In this document: piece by piece, positions 20,753 to 30,294 of the stretch
How positions within the stretch are numbered: the first letter of the stretch is position 1
Layout of the letters: each line of letters starts with the position of its first letter
NCBI GenBank assembly: GCA_030949945.1
Contig: JAUZRZ010000063.1
Location: 1-52,264, forward strand
Length of the DNA stretch: 52,264 nt
Source: Sulfurimonas sp.
GTDB lineage: Bacteria > Campylobacterota > Campylobacteria > Campylobacterales > Sulfurimonadaceae
Reading direction: 5' to 3'
The notes under the pieces: model-generated
What the model saw: only the letters and a program-made list of their open reading frames with translations
What the model was told of the DNA's origin: nothing
The model's database searches: none
Made by a program: the position numbers and the translations under genes

Positions 20753-21364
20753 TTAAAAAGATAGTTTACTCTGTTGATTTGGAGTTGTTAGATTATTGTA
20801 TAGCTCTAGTTCATCATTAGTAATATCAAGACAGAAAATTTTATGTATTTTTTTTCTTGGGCTAATGTTGAGTTGGTCTAAAAAAACAATATTAATATCT
20901 TTTTCTTCTTGAATATAAACACGATATTTATTTGTTGCATACTTTGTTGTTATGGTGTGACAAGGGTTAAACTCGAGATACTCATAGTGACTTAGATATG
21001 TGGAGTGAAGAGAGTTTTCATCATAAGATGTATGAGTAAAATAGCAATCAAGATGTTTATTTGAAGCACCAAAGCGGCGTTTGCCTAAGGTAGAGAAAAA
21101 ATGTCTTCTTCTGTCTCTATCGCTTATACATACATTGGCTATTTCTAAAAAATAGGATCTATCGACTTTAATACTAATATGCCTCAAATCAATGGAATTA
21201 TCACTGTTCTCATGGTACTGAATTAGTTGTACAAAATGTTTAGAATTATTCTCATAACTAAGATAGAGAATATTCTGATATTGACCACTTATAGCAGTGG
21301 TAGAGCTTGTTGTAAAAGTGAATGAATATGATAAAATATTTTCCATAGTGTGGTAGTTTAGCAC
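20753..21364 (-). CDS. unknown protein between pstS and pstC
   Basis: 203 residues from a GTG at 21364, or 197 from the ATG at 21346 (MENILSYSFTF). No signal peptide. Features are a basic patch (ISDRDRRRHFFSTLGKRRFG) and a beta-rich C-terminal half. No family recognised. It begins 18 bp after pstS on the same strand and therefore is probably read from the pstS promoter. It may be the N-terminal part of a protein continuing in the 19663-20661 frame. A polyphosphate-linked domain (CYTH, CHAD, VTC) was considered but no signature was found. Confidence 0.55.
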   Translation of the reverse strand: MLNYHTMENILSYSFTFTTSSTTAISGQYQNILYLSYENNSKHFVQLIQYHENSDNSIDLRHISIKVDRSYFLEIANVCISDRDRRRHFFSTLGKRRFGASNKHLDCYFTHTSYDENSLHSTYLSHYEYLEFNPCHTITTKYATNKYRVYIQEEKDINIVFLDQLNISPRKKIHKIFCLDITNDELELYNNLTTPNQQSKLSF

Positions 21365-21382
21365 AATTTATAAAAAATGTGC

Positions 21383-22387
21383 TTAGTTTATACCTTTGTC
21401 GTTCCAGTAAGTGTGAATTTTATCTGTTAGTGCTTTTGGTAATGGAACAAAACCTAAACCTTTTGCTATACCCTGACCATTTTCATAACACCAGTTGTAA
21501 AATGCAGTAACTTTTTTGTTCTGTTCTGGTTTTTCTGCTGGGACTAAGATAAAAGTTGCAGCTACCATTGGGTAAGACTCTGCACCTTTTGGGTCAGCTA
21601 TAACTGCATAAAAATCTTTTTTAGGGTCAAGTGTAGCTTTTGCAGCTGCTATTTGAAATGACTTTAGTGTTGGTTTGATGTAGTTACCTGCACGGTTTTC
21701 TACTGTTGCCATTGCTATAGCATTGTTTGAAGCATCAGCATAGTCGATGTAGCCCACTGAGTACTTTGTCTGTTTTAGTAGTGCAGCCACACCAGAGTTT
21801 GTTTTCCCACCGATATGGTGATCACCTGGCCAGTTAAGTGACTTTTTAGCTCCGTAAGTTTTTCTCCATGTCTTATCTACTTTTGAGAGGTAATAAGTGA
21901 AGTTATAAGTAGTTCCTGAACCATCTGCACGGTGAACAAATGTAAGCTTTTTATGTGGAAGTTTAAGACCTGCGTTTGCTGAAGCAATAACTGCATCATC
22001 CCAGTACTTTGCCTCTCCTGACGCTATAGCAACTGTTGCCGCACGAGAGAGTTTTAGTTCACTGATACCTGGAAGATTATATCCCATAGTAATAGCACCA
22101 ACAACACCTGGAAATTGGTATAGTTTATTTGCTTTAAGAACTTTAGGACTCAGTGGCTTATCTGTACCAGCAAAATCAACAGCACGAGCCTTAGCATCTT
22201 TGATACCTTTAGAACTTCCTTTCTTAATATAATCAATTTTGATACCTGTCTCTTTGTTGTATGCTTTGATCCATTTTTGGTAAACACTATATGGAAATGA
22301 AGCACCACTTCCTTTGAGTACATCATTTGCATTTAATGAGGTAAAGAGTAGTGTGCTAGCTAGTGTTACTGTTATAAGTTTAGTCAT
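21383..22387 (-). CDS. pstS: phosphate-binding protein PstS
   Basis: 334-residue periplasmic binding protein. Signal peptide MTKLITVTLASTLLFTSLNA, then GSGASFPYSVYQKW, the phosphate-contacting stretch ARAVDFAGTDKPL and HRADGSGTTYNFTYYLS; ends NDKGIN. Delivers phosphate to PstCA. The start has AAAGGA upstream. Diverges from the porin gene with 169 bp between starts containing repeat arrays in both directions. Intact. Confidence 0.95.
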   Translation of the reverse strand: MTKLITVTLASTLLFTSLNANDVLKGSGASFPYSVYQKWIKAYNKETGIKIDYIKKGSSKGIKDAKARAVDFAGTDKPLSPKVLKANKLYQFPGVVGAITMGYNLPGISELKLSRAATVAIASGEAKYWDDAVIASANAGLKLPHKKLTFVHRADGSGTTYNFTYYLSKVDKTWRKTYGAKKSLNWPGDHHIGGKTNSGVAALLKQTKYSVGYIDYADASNNAIAMATVENRAGNYIKPTLKSFQIAAAKATLDPKKDFYAVIADPKGAESYPMVAATFILVPAEKPEQNKKVTAFYNWCYENGQGIAKGLGFVPLPKALTDKIHTYWNDKGIN

Positions 22388-22419
22388 CTGTATAATCCTT
22401 TAATATTTTAAGTGTTGCA

Positions 22420-22475
22420 AGTATAAAACACTTAGGTTACGCTTTAGTTACAAGTAGTGTCGTCGTTTGGTTACA
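22420..22475 (-). promoter_or_regulatory. PHO-box-like repeats and -10 box before pstS
   Basis: On the minus strand: TGTAACCAAAC (22465-22475), one helical turn plus one base of unlike sequence, then adjacent TGTAACTAAAG (22442-22452) and CGTAACCTAAG (22431-22441), and TATACT (22420-22425) as -10. The repeats take the place of a -35 element, as in PhoB-activated promoters. Confidence 0.65.
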
Positions 22476-22489
22476 AAATTGATTTCATA

Positions 22490-22522
22490 TGTAACCAAAA
22501 TGTAATCGCTCTGTAATATAAT
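22490..22522 (+). promoter_or_regulatory. PHO-box-like triple repeat before the porin gene
   Basis: Three adjoining 11-bp units: TGTAACCAAAA, TGTAATCGCTC and TGTAATATAAT. The last contains TATAAT (22517-22522), a -10 box about 35 bp before the ATG. With the pstS array this makes a divergent phosphate-responsive promoter region. Confidence 0.65.
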
Positions 22523-22556
22523 ACCACAATTCAAAAAAATATTAAGGAATTCCCAT

Positions 22557-23942
22557 ATGACAAGTAATAAATTACAGCGCAAAAAACCACTAAATGGTTT
22601 TTGTGAAAAAATTGTTTTATCAGCAATCGCTGCTTTAACTGTTGCCTCTTTATCTGCAAACGCAGGTGAGGTTAAGCTTTATCAAAATGCTGATGGTCAA
22701 GTGTTTACTACACCTGCAGCTGATCGTACTGATTTAGATATGTCTGCATTAAGTGGTTCAAAAAAAATTATCACTATCGTAAATGAAAAATCTCCAGACT
22801 TCTTACTTGGAAAAGAGACTCATATTAACATGAAAATGACTGCTCAAGATAACTCAGATATGTGGCTTAAGGCAGGTGTACGTATTCAAGGTTCATTTGA
22901 GAGTACTAGTACTACGGACAATGCGACTAATGATACAACAACTCTTATGGATGCTTACCTTCGTCGTGTACGTTTTGAAGTAGCAGCTGGATTTGGTAAA
23001 CATGCTTCATTTACAATGGATGTTCGTAATGATAAAGCAAATAAAGGTCTTGATAATGCCGAAAATGGTTTTAATGTTGGTGATGCTTACTTAAAAGTAA
23101 AAAAACCATTCGGAACTTCTCTAGTTAACTTCAAGTTTTACCGTGCAAAGATAGATGTTTCTCGTACTGAAACTATCAAGTCAGCTCGTGTTGTAGCTTA
23201 TGATAGACCACTTGTAGCAGACCAAGCAGCTCAGTATATCTCACTTAACCGTCGTGGTACAAATGCACAAATGTATGGTAACTGGAACAAAAAGATACAG
23301 TACCAAATAGCAACTGGAGCAGCAACGAGTCCAAGTAAGGTAAAAGATGCAAATGGTAGTAAAGGCTCTACAGGAGAGTTAAGTGATCAAAGTTTTTTTG
23401 TTGGTGGTAAAATCAAACTTTCTCCATTTGATGGTTGGGAAGAGTTGCAAAATACTGAAACATATATGGGTCAAGGAAAACACTTTACTCTAGGTGCTGC
23501 TTACTGGACTGTTCCTACTATGAAAGGTACCAATACGAATGGTCAAGCTTACAATTTAGCACCAACACTTATAAATGTTGAAGCATCTATGCACTATAAG
23601 GGTCTTATGGTTCAAGCTGAGTACTTTAAGTTTGGTGATGTAGTGAAGGACTGGGCTTCTACTACTGCTGTTGAGACTGGAACATCAACTGGTTGGTATG
23701 CAACAAGTGAGTATGTATTTACTGACTTTCACTTTATAGCACCATTTGTAAGATATGAGTCATGGGATAGATTTGATGGACAAGCAGGTTATGGCGTTAC
23801 TTCTGCTTTAGCTGGTGTAAACTGGTACCTTAGAGGAAATACAACAAAAGTTGGTTTGGTTGCACAAAAAGATACTTATGAGATTAATACAGGTAACGAA
23901 GATGTAACAAAATTTAGAGTTACTTCACAGTGGTTCTTCTAA
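22557..23942 (+). CDS. phosphate-selective porin, OprO/OprP family
   Basis: 461 residues. An N-terminal extension precedes a signal sequence (KIVLSAIAALTVASLSANAG). The body is beta-barrel-like, with DAYLRRVRFEVAAGFGKHASFTMDVRND and YLKVKKPFGTSLVNFKFYRAKIDVSRTE, typical of the OprO/OprP family, and the last residue is Phe as in outer-membrane barrels. Probably forms the trimeric anion channel that lets phosphate reach PstS. AAGGAA sits 8 bp before the start. Specificity for phosphate over polyphosphate or other anions cannot be read from sequence; the promoter and pstS neighbour support phosphate. Confidence 0.88.
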   Translation: MTSNKLQRKKPLNGFCEKIVLSAIAALTVASLSANAGEVKLYQNADGQVFTTPAADRTDLDMSALSGSKKIITIVNEKSPDFLLGKETHINMKMTAQDNSDMWLKAGVRIQGSFESTSTTDNATNDTTTLMDAYLRRVRFEVAAGFGKHASFTMDVRNDKANKGLDNAENGFNVGDAYLKVKKPFGTSLVNFKFYRAKIDVSRTETIKSARVVAYDRPLVADQAAQYISLNRRGTNAQMYGNWNKKIQYQIATGAATSPSKVKDANGSKGSTGELSDQSFFVGGKIKLSPFDGWEELQNTETYMGQGKHFTLGAAYWTVPTMKGTNTNGQAYNLAPTLINVEASMHYKGLMVQAEYFKFGDVVKDWASTTAVETGTSTGWYATSEYVFTDFHFIAPFVRYESWDRFDGQAGYGVTSALAGVNWYLRGNTTKVGLVAQKDTYEINTGNEDVTKFRVTSQWFF

Positions 23943-23970
23943 AACAAAATTTCAAATTTCATTTCTCCTT

Positions 23971-24000
23971 ATAATAAGACTTTTTACAGAGTCTTATTAT
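23971..24000. terminator. bidirectional terminator, porin / regulator
   Basis: ATAATAAGACT (23971-23981) and AGTCTTATTAT (23990-24000), perfect 11-bp stem with an 8-nt loop, between convergent genes. The right arm overlaps the stop codon of the regulator gene. Confidence 0.75.
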
Positions 24001-24677
24001 GCTATCAAATACCCCACACCACGAATAGTTTTTATATACTCTTTATCTTTGTGTGGGTCTATCTTCTCTTTTAATCTTTTTATGGCAACATTGACAGTTT
24101 TTGGGTGAATATTTTCACTATCTTTCCATACAAATTTTAGTAAAAAATCTCTATCTAGTACTTTTCCACGATTGTTGAGAAGGATTTGGAGTAGAGAAGT
24201 TTCTAGGTTTGTAAGTGTGATAATTTGGTTGTGTATGTATGCTCTATGCATATTAAGATCAAGTTTCATATCTTTGTACTCTATATCTTCAAGTTCATCT
24301 TTGAGTTCATTACTTGAGCGTCGCAGGACAGCTTTTACTCGTAGCACTAACTCTTCTATGTCAAATGGTTTGGTTATGTAATCATCAGCACCCTTTAAAA
24401 ATCCCTCTTTAATCTCCTCAGGAGAATTTTTAGCAGAGAGAAAAATAACAGGTACATTAATATTTTTACTTCTAAGCATCTCAATATAATAACTCCCCTC
24501 AATATCAGGTAAGTTTCTATCCATAAGAATTAAGTCAACATTTTCTTGTAAAAGAGCAGTACGTACATTTTTTGTACTCAAAAAACCTAGAACATCAAAA
24601 CCAGCAGAAGTAAGGTTGTACTCTAAGAGTTCTAACATGTCGCTATCATCATCTACTATAAGTATCTGTTGTTTCAT
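23997..24677 (-). CDS. PhoB-like response regulator, second of three
   Basis: 226 residues, intact OmpR-family regulator. Receiver with acidic pocket VDDDSD, phospho-acceptor Asp53 (LILMDRNLPD) and Lys in DDYITKPF; winged helix with FLLKFVWKDSENIHPKTVNVAIKRLK and YIKTIRGVGYLIA. Very similar in layout to the regulators at 15721 and 24688. Starts 10 bp after the stop of the 24688 gene, so the two form an operon. No kinase gene accompanies the pair. Confidence 0.92.
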   Translation of the reverse strand: MKQQILIVDDDSDMLELLEYNLTSAGFDVLGFLSTKNVRTALLQENVDLILMDRNLPDIEGSYYIEMLRSKNINVPVIFLSAKNSPEEIKEGFLKGADDYITKPFDIEELVLRVKAVLRRSSNELKDELEDIEYKDMKLDLNMHRAYIHNQIITLTNLETSLLQILLNNRGKVLDRDFLLKFVWKDSENIHPKTVNVAIKRLKEKIDPHKDKEYIKTIRGVGYLIA

Positions 24678-24687
24678 ATTTTATCCA

Positions 24688-25362
24688 TTATGATAGTTTA
24701 TACCCGACACCACGGATAGTTTGTATGTAGTTCTTTGTTTTATTGTGGTCTATTTTATCTTTGAGTCTTGTGATGGCAACATTTACAGTTTTGTATTGGT
24801 TGATTTCAGAGCTTCTCCATACATTTTGAAGTAAGTAGTCACGGTCTAAAATACTGTTTTTATTTATAATAAACTCATAAAGCAGGTCAAACTCAAGTTT
24901 CGTTATATCTACAAACTTATCATCTACACTAAGTGTTCTAGCATCCATATCTAAAAGTAGATCACGGTGACGGATACTACCTTGTATCTTTTGTTTAGAG
25001 GTTCTTTTGAGAATGGATTTAATACGAAGAATAAGCTCTTTCATATTAAAAGGTTTTGTCATGTAGTCATCTCCACCACGTAAAAACCCCTCTTCAATCT
25101 CAGAGTCTTTATCTTTGGCACTGAGATAGATAACAGGCACTTGCATACCATCTTTTCGGAGTGATTCAATAAACTCACTCCCCTCAATCCCTGGAAGGTT
25201 TCTATCCATGATGATGAGGTCAATATCTTCTTCTTCTAGTAGTGAAGCAACTCTTTTAGTATTTAAAAAGCCAACAACATCAAAGTCTTCTTTGGAGAGG
25301 TTATACTCAATAAGGTCAAGTAAATCCTCTTCATCCTCTACAACAATAATTTTACTACTCAT
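24688..25362 (-). CDS. PhoB-like response regulator, third of three
   Basis: 224 residues, intact. Receiver VEDEEDLLDLIEYNL, Asp53 (LIIMDRNLPG), DDYMTKPF; DNA-binding domain with YLLQNVWRSSEINQYKTVNVAITRLK and YIQTIRGVGYKLS. First gene of a two-regulator operon whose own promoter carries PHO-box-like repeats, so it is probably self- or cross-regulated. Resembles the regulator beside the kinase at least as closely as its operon partner, which suggests local duplication. Confidence 0.92.
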   Translation of the reverse strand: MSSKIIVVEDEEDLLDLIEYNLSKEDFDVVGFLNTKRVASLLEEEDIDLIIMDRNLPGIEGSEFIESLRKDGMQVPVIYLSAKDKDSEIEEGFLRGGDDYMTKPFNMKELILRIKSILKRTSKQKIQGSIRHRDLLLDMDARTLSVDDKFVDITKLEFDLLYEFIINKNSILDRDYLLQNVWRSSEINQYKTVNVAITRLKDKIDHNKTKNYIQTIRGVGYKLS

Positions 25363-25393
25363 ATCAAACCTTTACTTGCATTTATATAGTTAT

Positions 25394-25426
25394 ATTATAG
25401 TTACATTGTGTTACTGTTTGGTTACA
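25394..25426 (-). promoter_or_regulatory. PHO-box-like repeats and -10 box before the regulator pair
   Basis: Minus strand: TGTAACCAAAC (25416-25426), AGTAACACAAT (25405-25415), then TGTAACTATAA (25395-25405, phased by 10) running into TATAAT (25394-25399). The array begins 6 bp after the stop of the TonB-dependent receptor gene. Confidence 0.6.
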
Positions 25427-25431
25427 ATTTT

Positions 25432-28400
25432 TTAGTATGTGATGTCTAATTTGAAGGAGTAATATCTTCCTGGTTGTGTTGTTGAAACAATATTGTCTCC
25501 TTGTTTAAGTTCTTGAGCACTATTAAGAAGGTTTATAGCTTTAAACCTGAAGGCATAAGCAAATAAATCATTGTCTTTTTTCTCACTTATTTGATACTTT
25601 AATACAAAGTCAAGTTTAGCAAAAGCTTCTTGGTATGTATCTTCATTATTATCTGTTCCAAGAGCAACTATACGCTCTGCCTATCTGATTAAATAAAAAT
25701 AGAGCACTATTTCCATTATCTGCATCATCATAGCCAAGACCAAGGTTAACTAACATAAGGAGATTGTCCTTGCATAGCTCTATCTGTAGTTTGTCAGTCT
25801 ACTTGTAAACGGATTACTCGGGTCACTATTTAAGACAATATTGGACTTTATTAAGTGCTACATTTGAACTGAAAAGTAGTTTGTCCAATGATGTATGAAT
25901 AAATTGAAATCTTTTTCTATAGTCAACTTCTACACCGTAGCTACTTGCAGAATCAGCATTTTGATAAGTCTCTTGAAATACATTATCTTGAGAATCATCT
26001 AGTCTAATGACTTTTTCAATAGGGTTTATAAACTCTTTTGAAAAAAGTGCTACTGAAAATAGCTCATCGCTTGCAAGGTACCACTCATATTTTAGGTCTA
26101 TATGAGTAATATATGTAGATTTTAAATTTGGATTACCAAATACTGTATTTTCTGTGACAGGATCTTTATAAATTGTATTACTAAATTCTCTAAAGTCAGG
26201 TCTACTAATGGTCTCAGCATAAGCAAATCTTAACTGCATATCATCATTGGCAAATCTATATGTTAAGCCTAAACTTGGAAAGATATCATTGCTTACAAGT
26301 GGGTCATAAGTCCCAGCTGCATCAGTTAGTTGCTGTGTAGAACTCTCTTGTCTTAGTGAAGCTATTATGTCAAAATTATGAGTGACCGAGAGCAGCTGTT
26401 TGATATAAAAAGCACTAACATCTTGTGTGGCTTGATAAGAATCTTACACACGGTAAGATGCAGAAAATTCAGGTCATTACTGTATGTTGCATAAATAGTA
26501 TCTATATCTTCAGGCATATCAGTAAAATTATTACATTAGAACATTTTAAATCTTCGACTATCAAATGTTCTAATCTTTGAGTACATAAATATACCAGCTT
26601 TTGTATAGTTATCATTATCATTAAATTTAAAAGGAAGTGAAAAATCAGCTCTATAGTTAGTAACTTCATCTTCAAGGTCAAAGTAATAATAGCAAGTCTT
26701 TCTATCCCAATTTAAACCAGAAGTTTGATGTAGGTATGTTGTACTCAACACCTTCCAGGCTCTCTCTAGTGCAGTGGCACTCTCTCCTGCCCACTCTATG
26801 ACAAGGTTATCAAAATAACCATCCGTTGAACTTGAGAATCTTAAATCATTCCTACCAGTTATTTGATTTGTGGTAACAGTTTTACTTACATACTCATAGT
26901 ATGTTTTCTCTATCTTGATTCAAACCAGTGTAGTCAATTGAACTGAGTATTGTTCTATCTGTTATTTTATTGGTGTTGGAAAAGGTATACTTAATTGAGT
27001 TGTTTTTATAATAAGCTGTTGCCAATATTTAACATAGCACCCAGTTCAGTATTGAGAGTTGTGATATCAGTTTGTGTACTTAGTATCATGATAAACACTT
27101 TGTATATTTCCATCGTAAAAATATTTATCTGATGCAACTGTGTCATTGTCAGATGTGTTTTTATAATAAAGTGTCGCAGATGCTCCAAGTATAAAATTAT
27201 CAGAGATATTAAAACTTTTTCCAGCAGAGAGTTCCACTTTCATTCCTGGGTTTAATGTAATGGTTTCTCGGTTGAGTGTTCTTGCATTAATTACATCTCG
27301 AGTAATTGATGTATTCCCTCCAACATTATTCCCACCACTAAGAGCACTTGGAGGAAGAGGAGTTGCATTTCCACTACTTGTAGTTGCTTCTTTACCAGTA
27401 GAATTATTGCTCAAGTATCTCAAGTCCCAGCTTAATATATCCCTCATCTTTAGGAATCTCTTTTGTTTTTATGAGTACAGTTCCTCCACCAAATGATGCA
27501 GGAATATCAGCTGTATAAGACTTTTGTATAGTGATACTCTCAACAACAGATGTTGGAAAAAGATCTAGAGGAACAACTCTTTTAGTTGGCTCTGGCGATG
27601 GAATATGTAAGCCATTAAGCATAACTGTAGAGTACCTATCTCCTAATCCTCTCACATATACAAATTTACCTCCAACAATAGTAATTCCACTGACTCGTTT
27701 GAGTGCAGATGCAACTGTGCTGTCACCACTTTTACTAAACTGTTCACTTCCTAAAACATTTCCAACAGAGTCACTATTTCTTTCTTGTGCTACAGATGCA
27801 GCAACACTTCCTTCTACATGAGGTGCTAATACAACAAACTCTTCTAGTTCCATAGCTGCTGGAGAGAGTTCTACAAGTTTACTTACAAGCTCTTTAGATA
27901 CCACTGTTACTTTAATAGTCTGTGCACTAAAGTCTTGATGAATGATTGTAATCATCTGCTCGCCGATAGGAAGTTTCAACTCTACATAACCTTTAGAGTT
28001 TGTAGAGGCTTCAATGTCTGAACCTTTACAAAGAGTGTAGCATTGGCTATCTTTTTCTTATCTTCACTTGATACTAAAGTAAGTGCAACTACTCCTCTCT
28101 CTTGTACCTTTTGAATTTTTTGTACTTGAGTTGTGTTTGAGTCCTCTGGTGCTTCACTATCTATAAAAGCTACACTATTGTCTTTTTTAAGTGAGACAAT
28201 TATTTGAGACTCTTCGTTGGCTTTGATTATGACATTTTTACGTACAAAAGCTTGAGCCTTCCCATCTTTTCGTGCAAGTAACTGTACTTGGTATTTGCCC
28301 GAAGCTAGTTGAGTGAAGAAATATCCATCTTCATCTGTAGTAGCATTGAGTATGTTTTTATTATCCTGATTGAGAATAATAAAATTCTGATTTTCTAAAG

Positions 28401-28494
28401 GAGTTCCATCATGTAAAACTACTAGAGAGAAGCTACCAATTGAAGAAGCATAGAGACTTGATAATAGTAGTAAGATACTAAAAATTATTTTCAT
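25432..28494 (-). CDS. TonB-dependent outer-membrane receptor, about 1020 residues, many frameshifts
   Basis: Starts at the ATG at 28494 (ATGA overlap with the TPR gene) with signal peptide MKIIFSILLLLSSLYASS. Two carboxypeptidase-regulatory-like beta domains follow: FIILNQDNKNILNATTDEDG and ALTLVSSEDKKKIANATLFV, the latter continuing across a break at about 28020 into GSDIEASTNSKGYVELKL. The plug shows VASALKRVSGI, FVYVRGLGDRYSTVMLNG, PSPEPTKRVVPLDLFP and PASFGGGTVLIKTK. The barrel (for example RFAYAETISRPDFREFSN, VFGNPNLKSTYITHIDLKYE) ends GRYYSFKLDITY, a proper terminal barrel strand. At least seven breaks lie between 27980 and 25700. Substrate unknown. Last gene of the Pho-linked TonB operon, so an organophosphate or phosphate-bearing ligand is a reasonable guess only. 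Confidence 0.82.
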
Positions 28495-29642
28495 TGTGTG
28501 CACTCCCAGTGGTTGTTTTTACATTTATTCATATTTTTTCTAAGTTCTATAGATTTTTGAAAGAGATCGCTTTGTGTGATTTTTTTAAGATATATTTCAC
28601 TGCGTTTATAGTCACCTATTTTGTAAAGTGAGTAAGCAAGTGCATAGAGTATGTTTTGCTCTTTTAAAAGACCATTTCTTTTAAGTGCATTTTCTGTTGC
28701 AACTACTTTTTCATAGTTTCCAAACTCTAAGTAGATAGCCACTTTTTGTTTATACTTTTCTTTGGTATTTAGAATTTGTGAGTTTTTATAGAGTGCCTGT
28801 ACAAAATCTTTAGCACGGCGGAACATCTCTGCAGAGTCTTTAATATACTTTTCATCTTGAAGTGAAGCTTCATCAAAAAGATCTGCTGCTGCTTGAATCA
28901 TATCTTTATCTATATAGAGATTTGCTAGGAGTACAGTGACCGTAGCATTATCACTATACTGAAGGTGTGCATTTTCAGCTAAGAGAGTTGCTTTATCTAT
29001 CTCTTTAGCTTTTCTAAGTGCATTAATAAAAGAGATAGTAATTCTGTCATTGAGTTTTGCATGAGTAAGATAAACTTGAGCATCTGTAAGCGCACTCTGA
29101 TAGAGTTTAAGTTTGATAAAGTAGGAAAATCTTTGTCTATACGCATCATAATACTTAGGATGCAGTTCATTTAATCTACTGAGTACTATAAGTGCATCAT
29201 TATATTTAGTAAGTCTAAAGTATGATTCTGCTTTGAGTGCCATTATTTTTGGTTTTGACTCTACAAGCTCTTTTGCATGAGAGAGAGCATCAATAGTTGC
29301 TTCATAATCTTTGAGTTTAAAATTATTTTGTGCCATATAGAGATAAATACTTTTTTCTACTTGACCATTATCTATCGCTAATTGAAAGTTCTTATTTGAC
29401 TCTCTGTATTTGTTGAGTTTTAAGTCAACGAGACCTTTGAGTGTGTAGTACTGAGCTTTGTCAAGAGTTTCATCTTCAAGATTAACATGTGTAAGTGCTT
29501 CATTAGCACGAGAGTAGTGAGCATCTTTCATAAGGAGAGTTGCAAGTGCTACATAGTCTACATCGTCATTATTCTGTTTTGTACTTGCATACACAGCAGA
29601 AGATAAAAGTAGTGCTAATAGTATTTGTATTATTTTTTTCAT
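28491..29642 (-). CDS. exported TPR-repeat protein of the TonB operon
   Basis: 383 residues, intact. Signal peptide MKKIIQILLALLLSSAVYAS, then a series of degenerate tetratricopeptide repeats (for example AQYYTLKGLVDLKLNKYRES, YLYMAQNNFKLKDYEATIDA, ALAYSLYKIGDYKRSEIYLK). A periplasmic scaffold is likely. TPR genes occupy this place in TtpC/TonB2-type operons of Vibrio and relatives. Begins 11 bp after tonB and overlaps the receptor gene by ATGA. Confidence 0.85.
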   Translation of the reverse strand: MKKIIQILLALLLSSAVYASTKQNNDDVDYVALATLLMKDAHYSRANEALTHVNLEDETLDKAQYYTLKGLVDLKLNKYRESNKNFQLAIDNGQVEKSIYLYMAQNNFKLKDYEATIDALSHAKELVESKPKIMALKAESYFRLTKYNDALIVLSRLNELHPKYYDAYRQRFSYFIKLKLYQSALTDAQVYLTHAKLNDRITISFINALRKAKEIDKATLLAENAHLQYSDNATVTVLLANLYIDKDMIQAAADLFDEASLQDEKYIKDSAEMFRRAKDFVQALYKNSQILNTKEKYKQKVAIYLEFGNYEKVVATENALKRNGLLKEQNILYALAYSLYKIGDYKRSEIYLKKITQSDLFQKSIELRKNMNKCKNNHWECTQ

Positions 29643-29653
29643 CTATCTATTTC

Positions 29654-30292
29654 CTATTGAAAATCAAATCTGATTTTCTGTTTTGCCCAGACTTTTACAG
29701 CCTTGCCTTTGTACTGACCTGGATTAAAGTGCCACGATTTAACACCGGCAATAGCTACAGCATCAAAAACACCTTCTGGTTCACTTTCTAAAACTTTTAC
29801 CTTTATGACATTTCCATTTGCATCTACTAAAAGATTTAAAAGTACATAACCTTTGATTCCTTTTTTCTTTGCAGATTTTGGATACTCCATAGCTGAACGT
29901 TCAGATGCTACAGGAGCTACATCTACACTTCCTTCACTCATAACAACATCTTTATTGACATCTCCTAAAAGTGAATCATCCATTCCCATATCATCACTCA
30001 TAAAAGACTCAAGTCCTGTATCTATTCCACTTAGAGCAGAATTCATGTTAGGTGTAGAAGTTGTTCTATGCGGTTTAGGCTTTGTTCTTTTAGGTTTTGG
30101 TTTTGGCTTAGGTTTTGGTTTTGGCTTGACAACTTTTTGTACTTCAAAACTAGTGCTAATGGCACTCTTTTTTTGATGGGGTAACATACCATCTTCATTC
30201 ATTTGAATCACAATGATAAAAACAAAAAAGAGTCCAAATATTGACCACCCAAAGGCTTTAATATGGCGAAATAGAGAGTTAGTGTTTTTCAC
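29654..30292 (-). CDS. tonB: TonB energy transducer
   Basis: 212 residues. N-terminal membrane helix (AFGWSIFGLFFVFIIVIQM), a Lys-Pro spacer (KPKPKPKPKPKPK) that spans the periplasm, an Asp/Met-rich linker (FMSDDMGMDDSLLGD) and a C-terminal TonB domain (MEYPKSAKKKGIKGYVLLNL, SWHFNPGQYKGKAVKVW). It transmits proton-motive energy from ExbBD to outer-membrane receptors. Starts 2 bp after exbD. Intact. Confidence 0.93.
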   Translation of the reverse strand: MKNTNSLFRHIKAFGWSIFGLFFVFIIVIQMNEDGMLPHQKKSAISTSFEVQKVVKPKPKPKPKPKPKRTKPKPHRTTSTPNMNSALSGIDTGLESFMSDDMGMDDSLLGDVNKDVVMSEGSVDVAPVASERSAMEYPKSAKKKGIKGYVLLNLLVDANGNVIKVKVLESEPEGVFDAVAIAGVKSWHFNPGQYKGKAVKVWAKQKIRFDFQ

Positions 30293-30294
30293 AA

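Noticed and set aside
20753..21364. Polyphosphate-related domain (CYTH, CHAD or VTC) in the unknown pst-operon gene
   Set aside because: The location is tempting, but the ExExK motif of CYTH and the histidine pattern of CHAD are not present.
30100..30150. Repetitive Lys-Pro coding stretch as a DNA repeat element
   Set aside because: It is the normal periplasm-spanning spacer of TonB.
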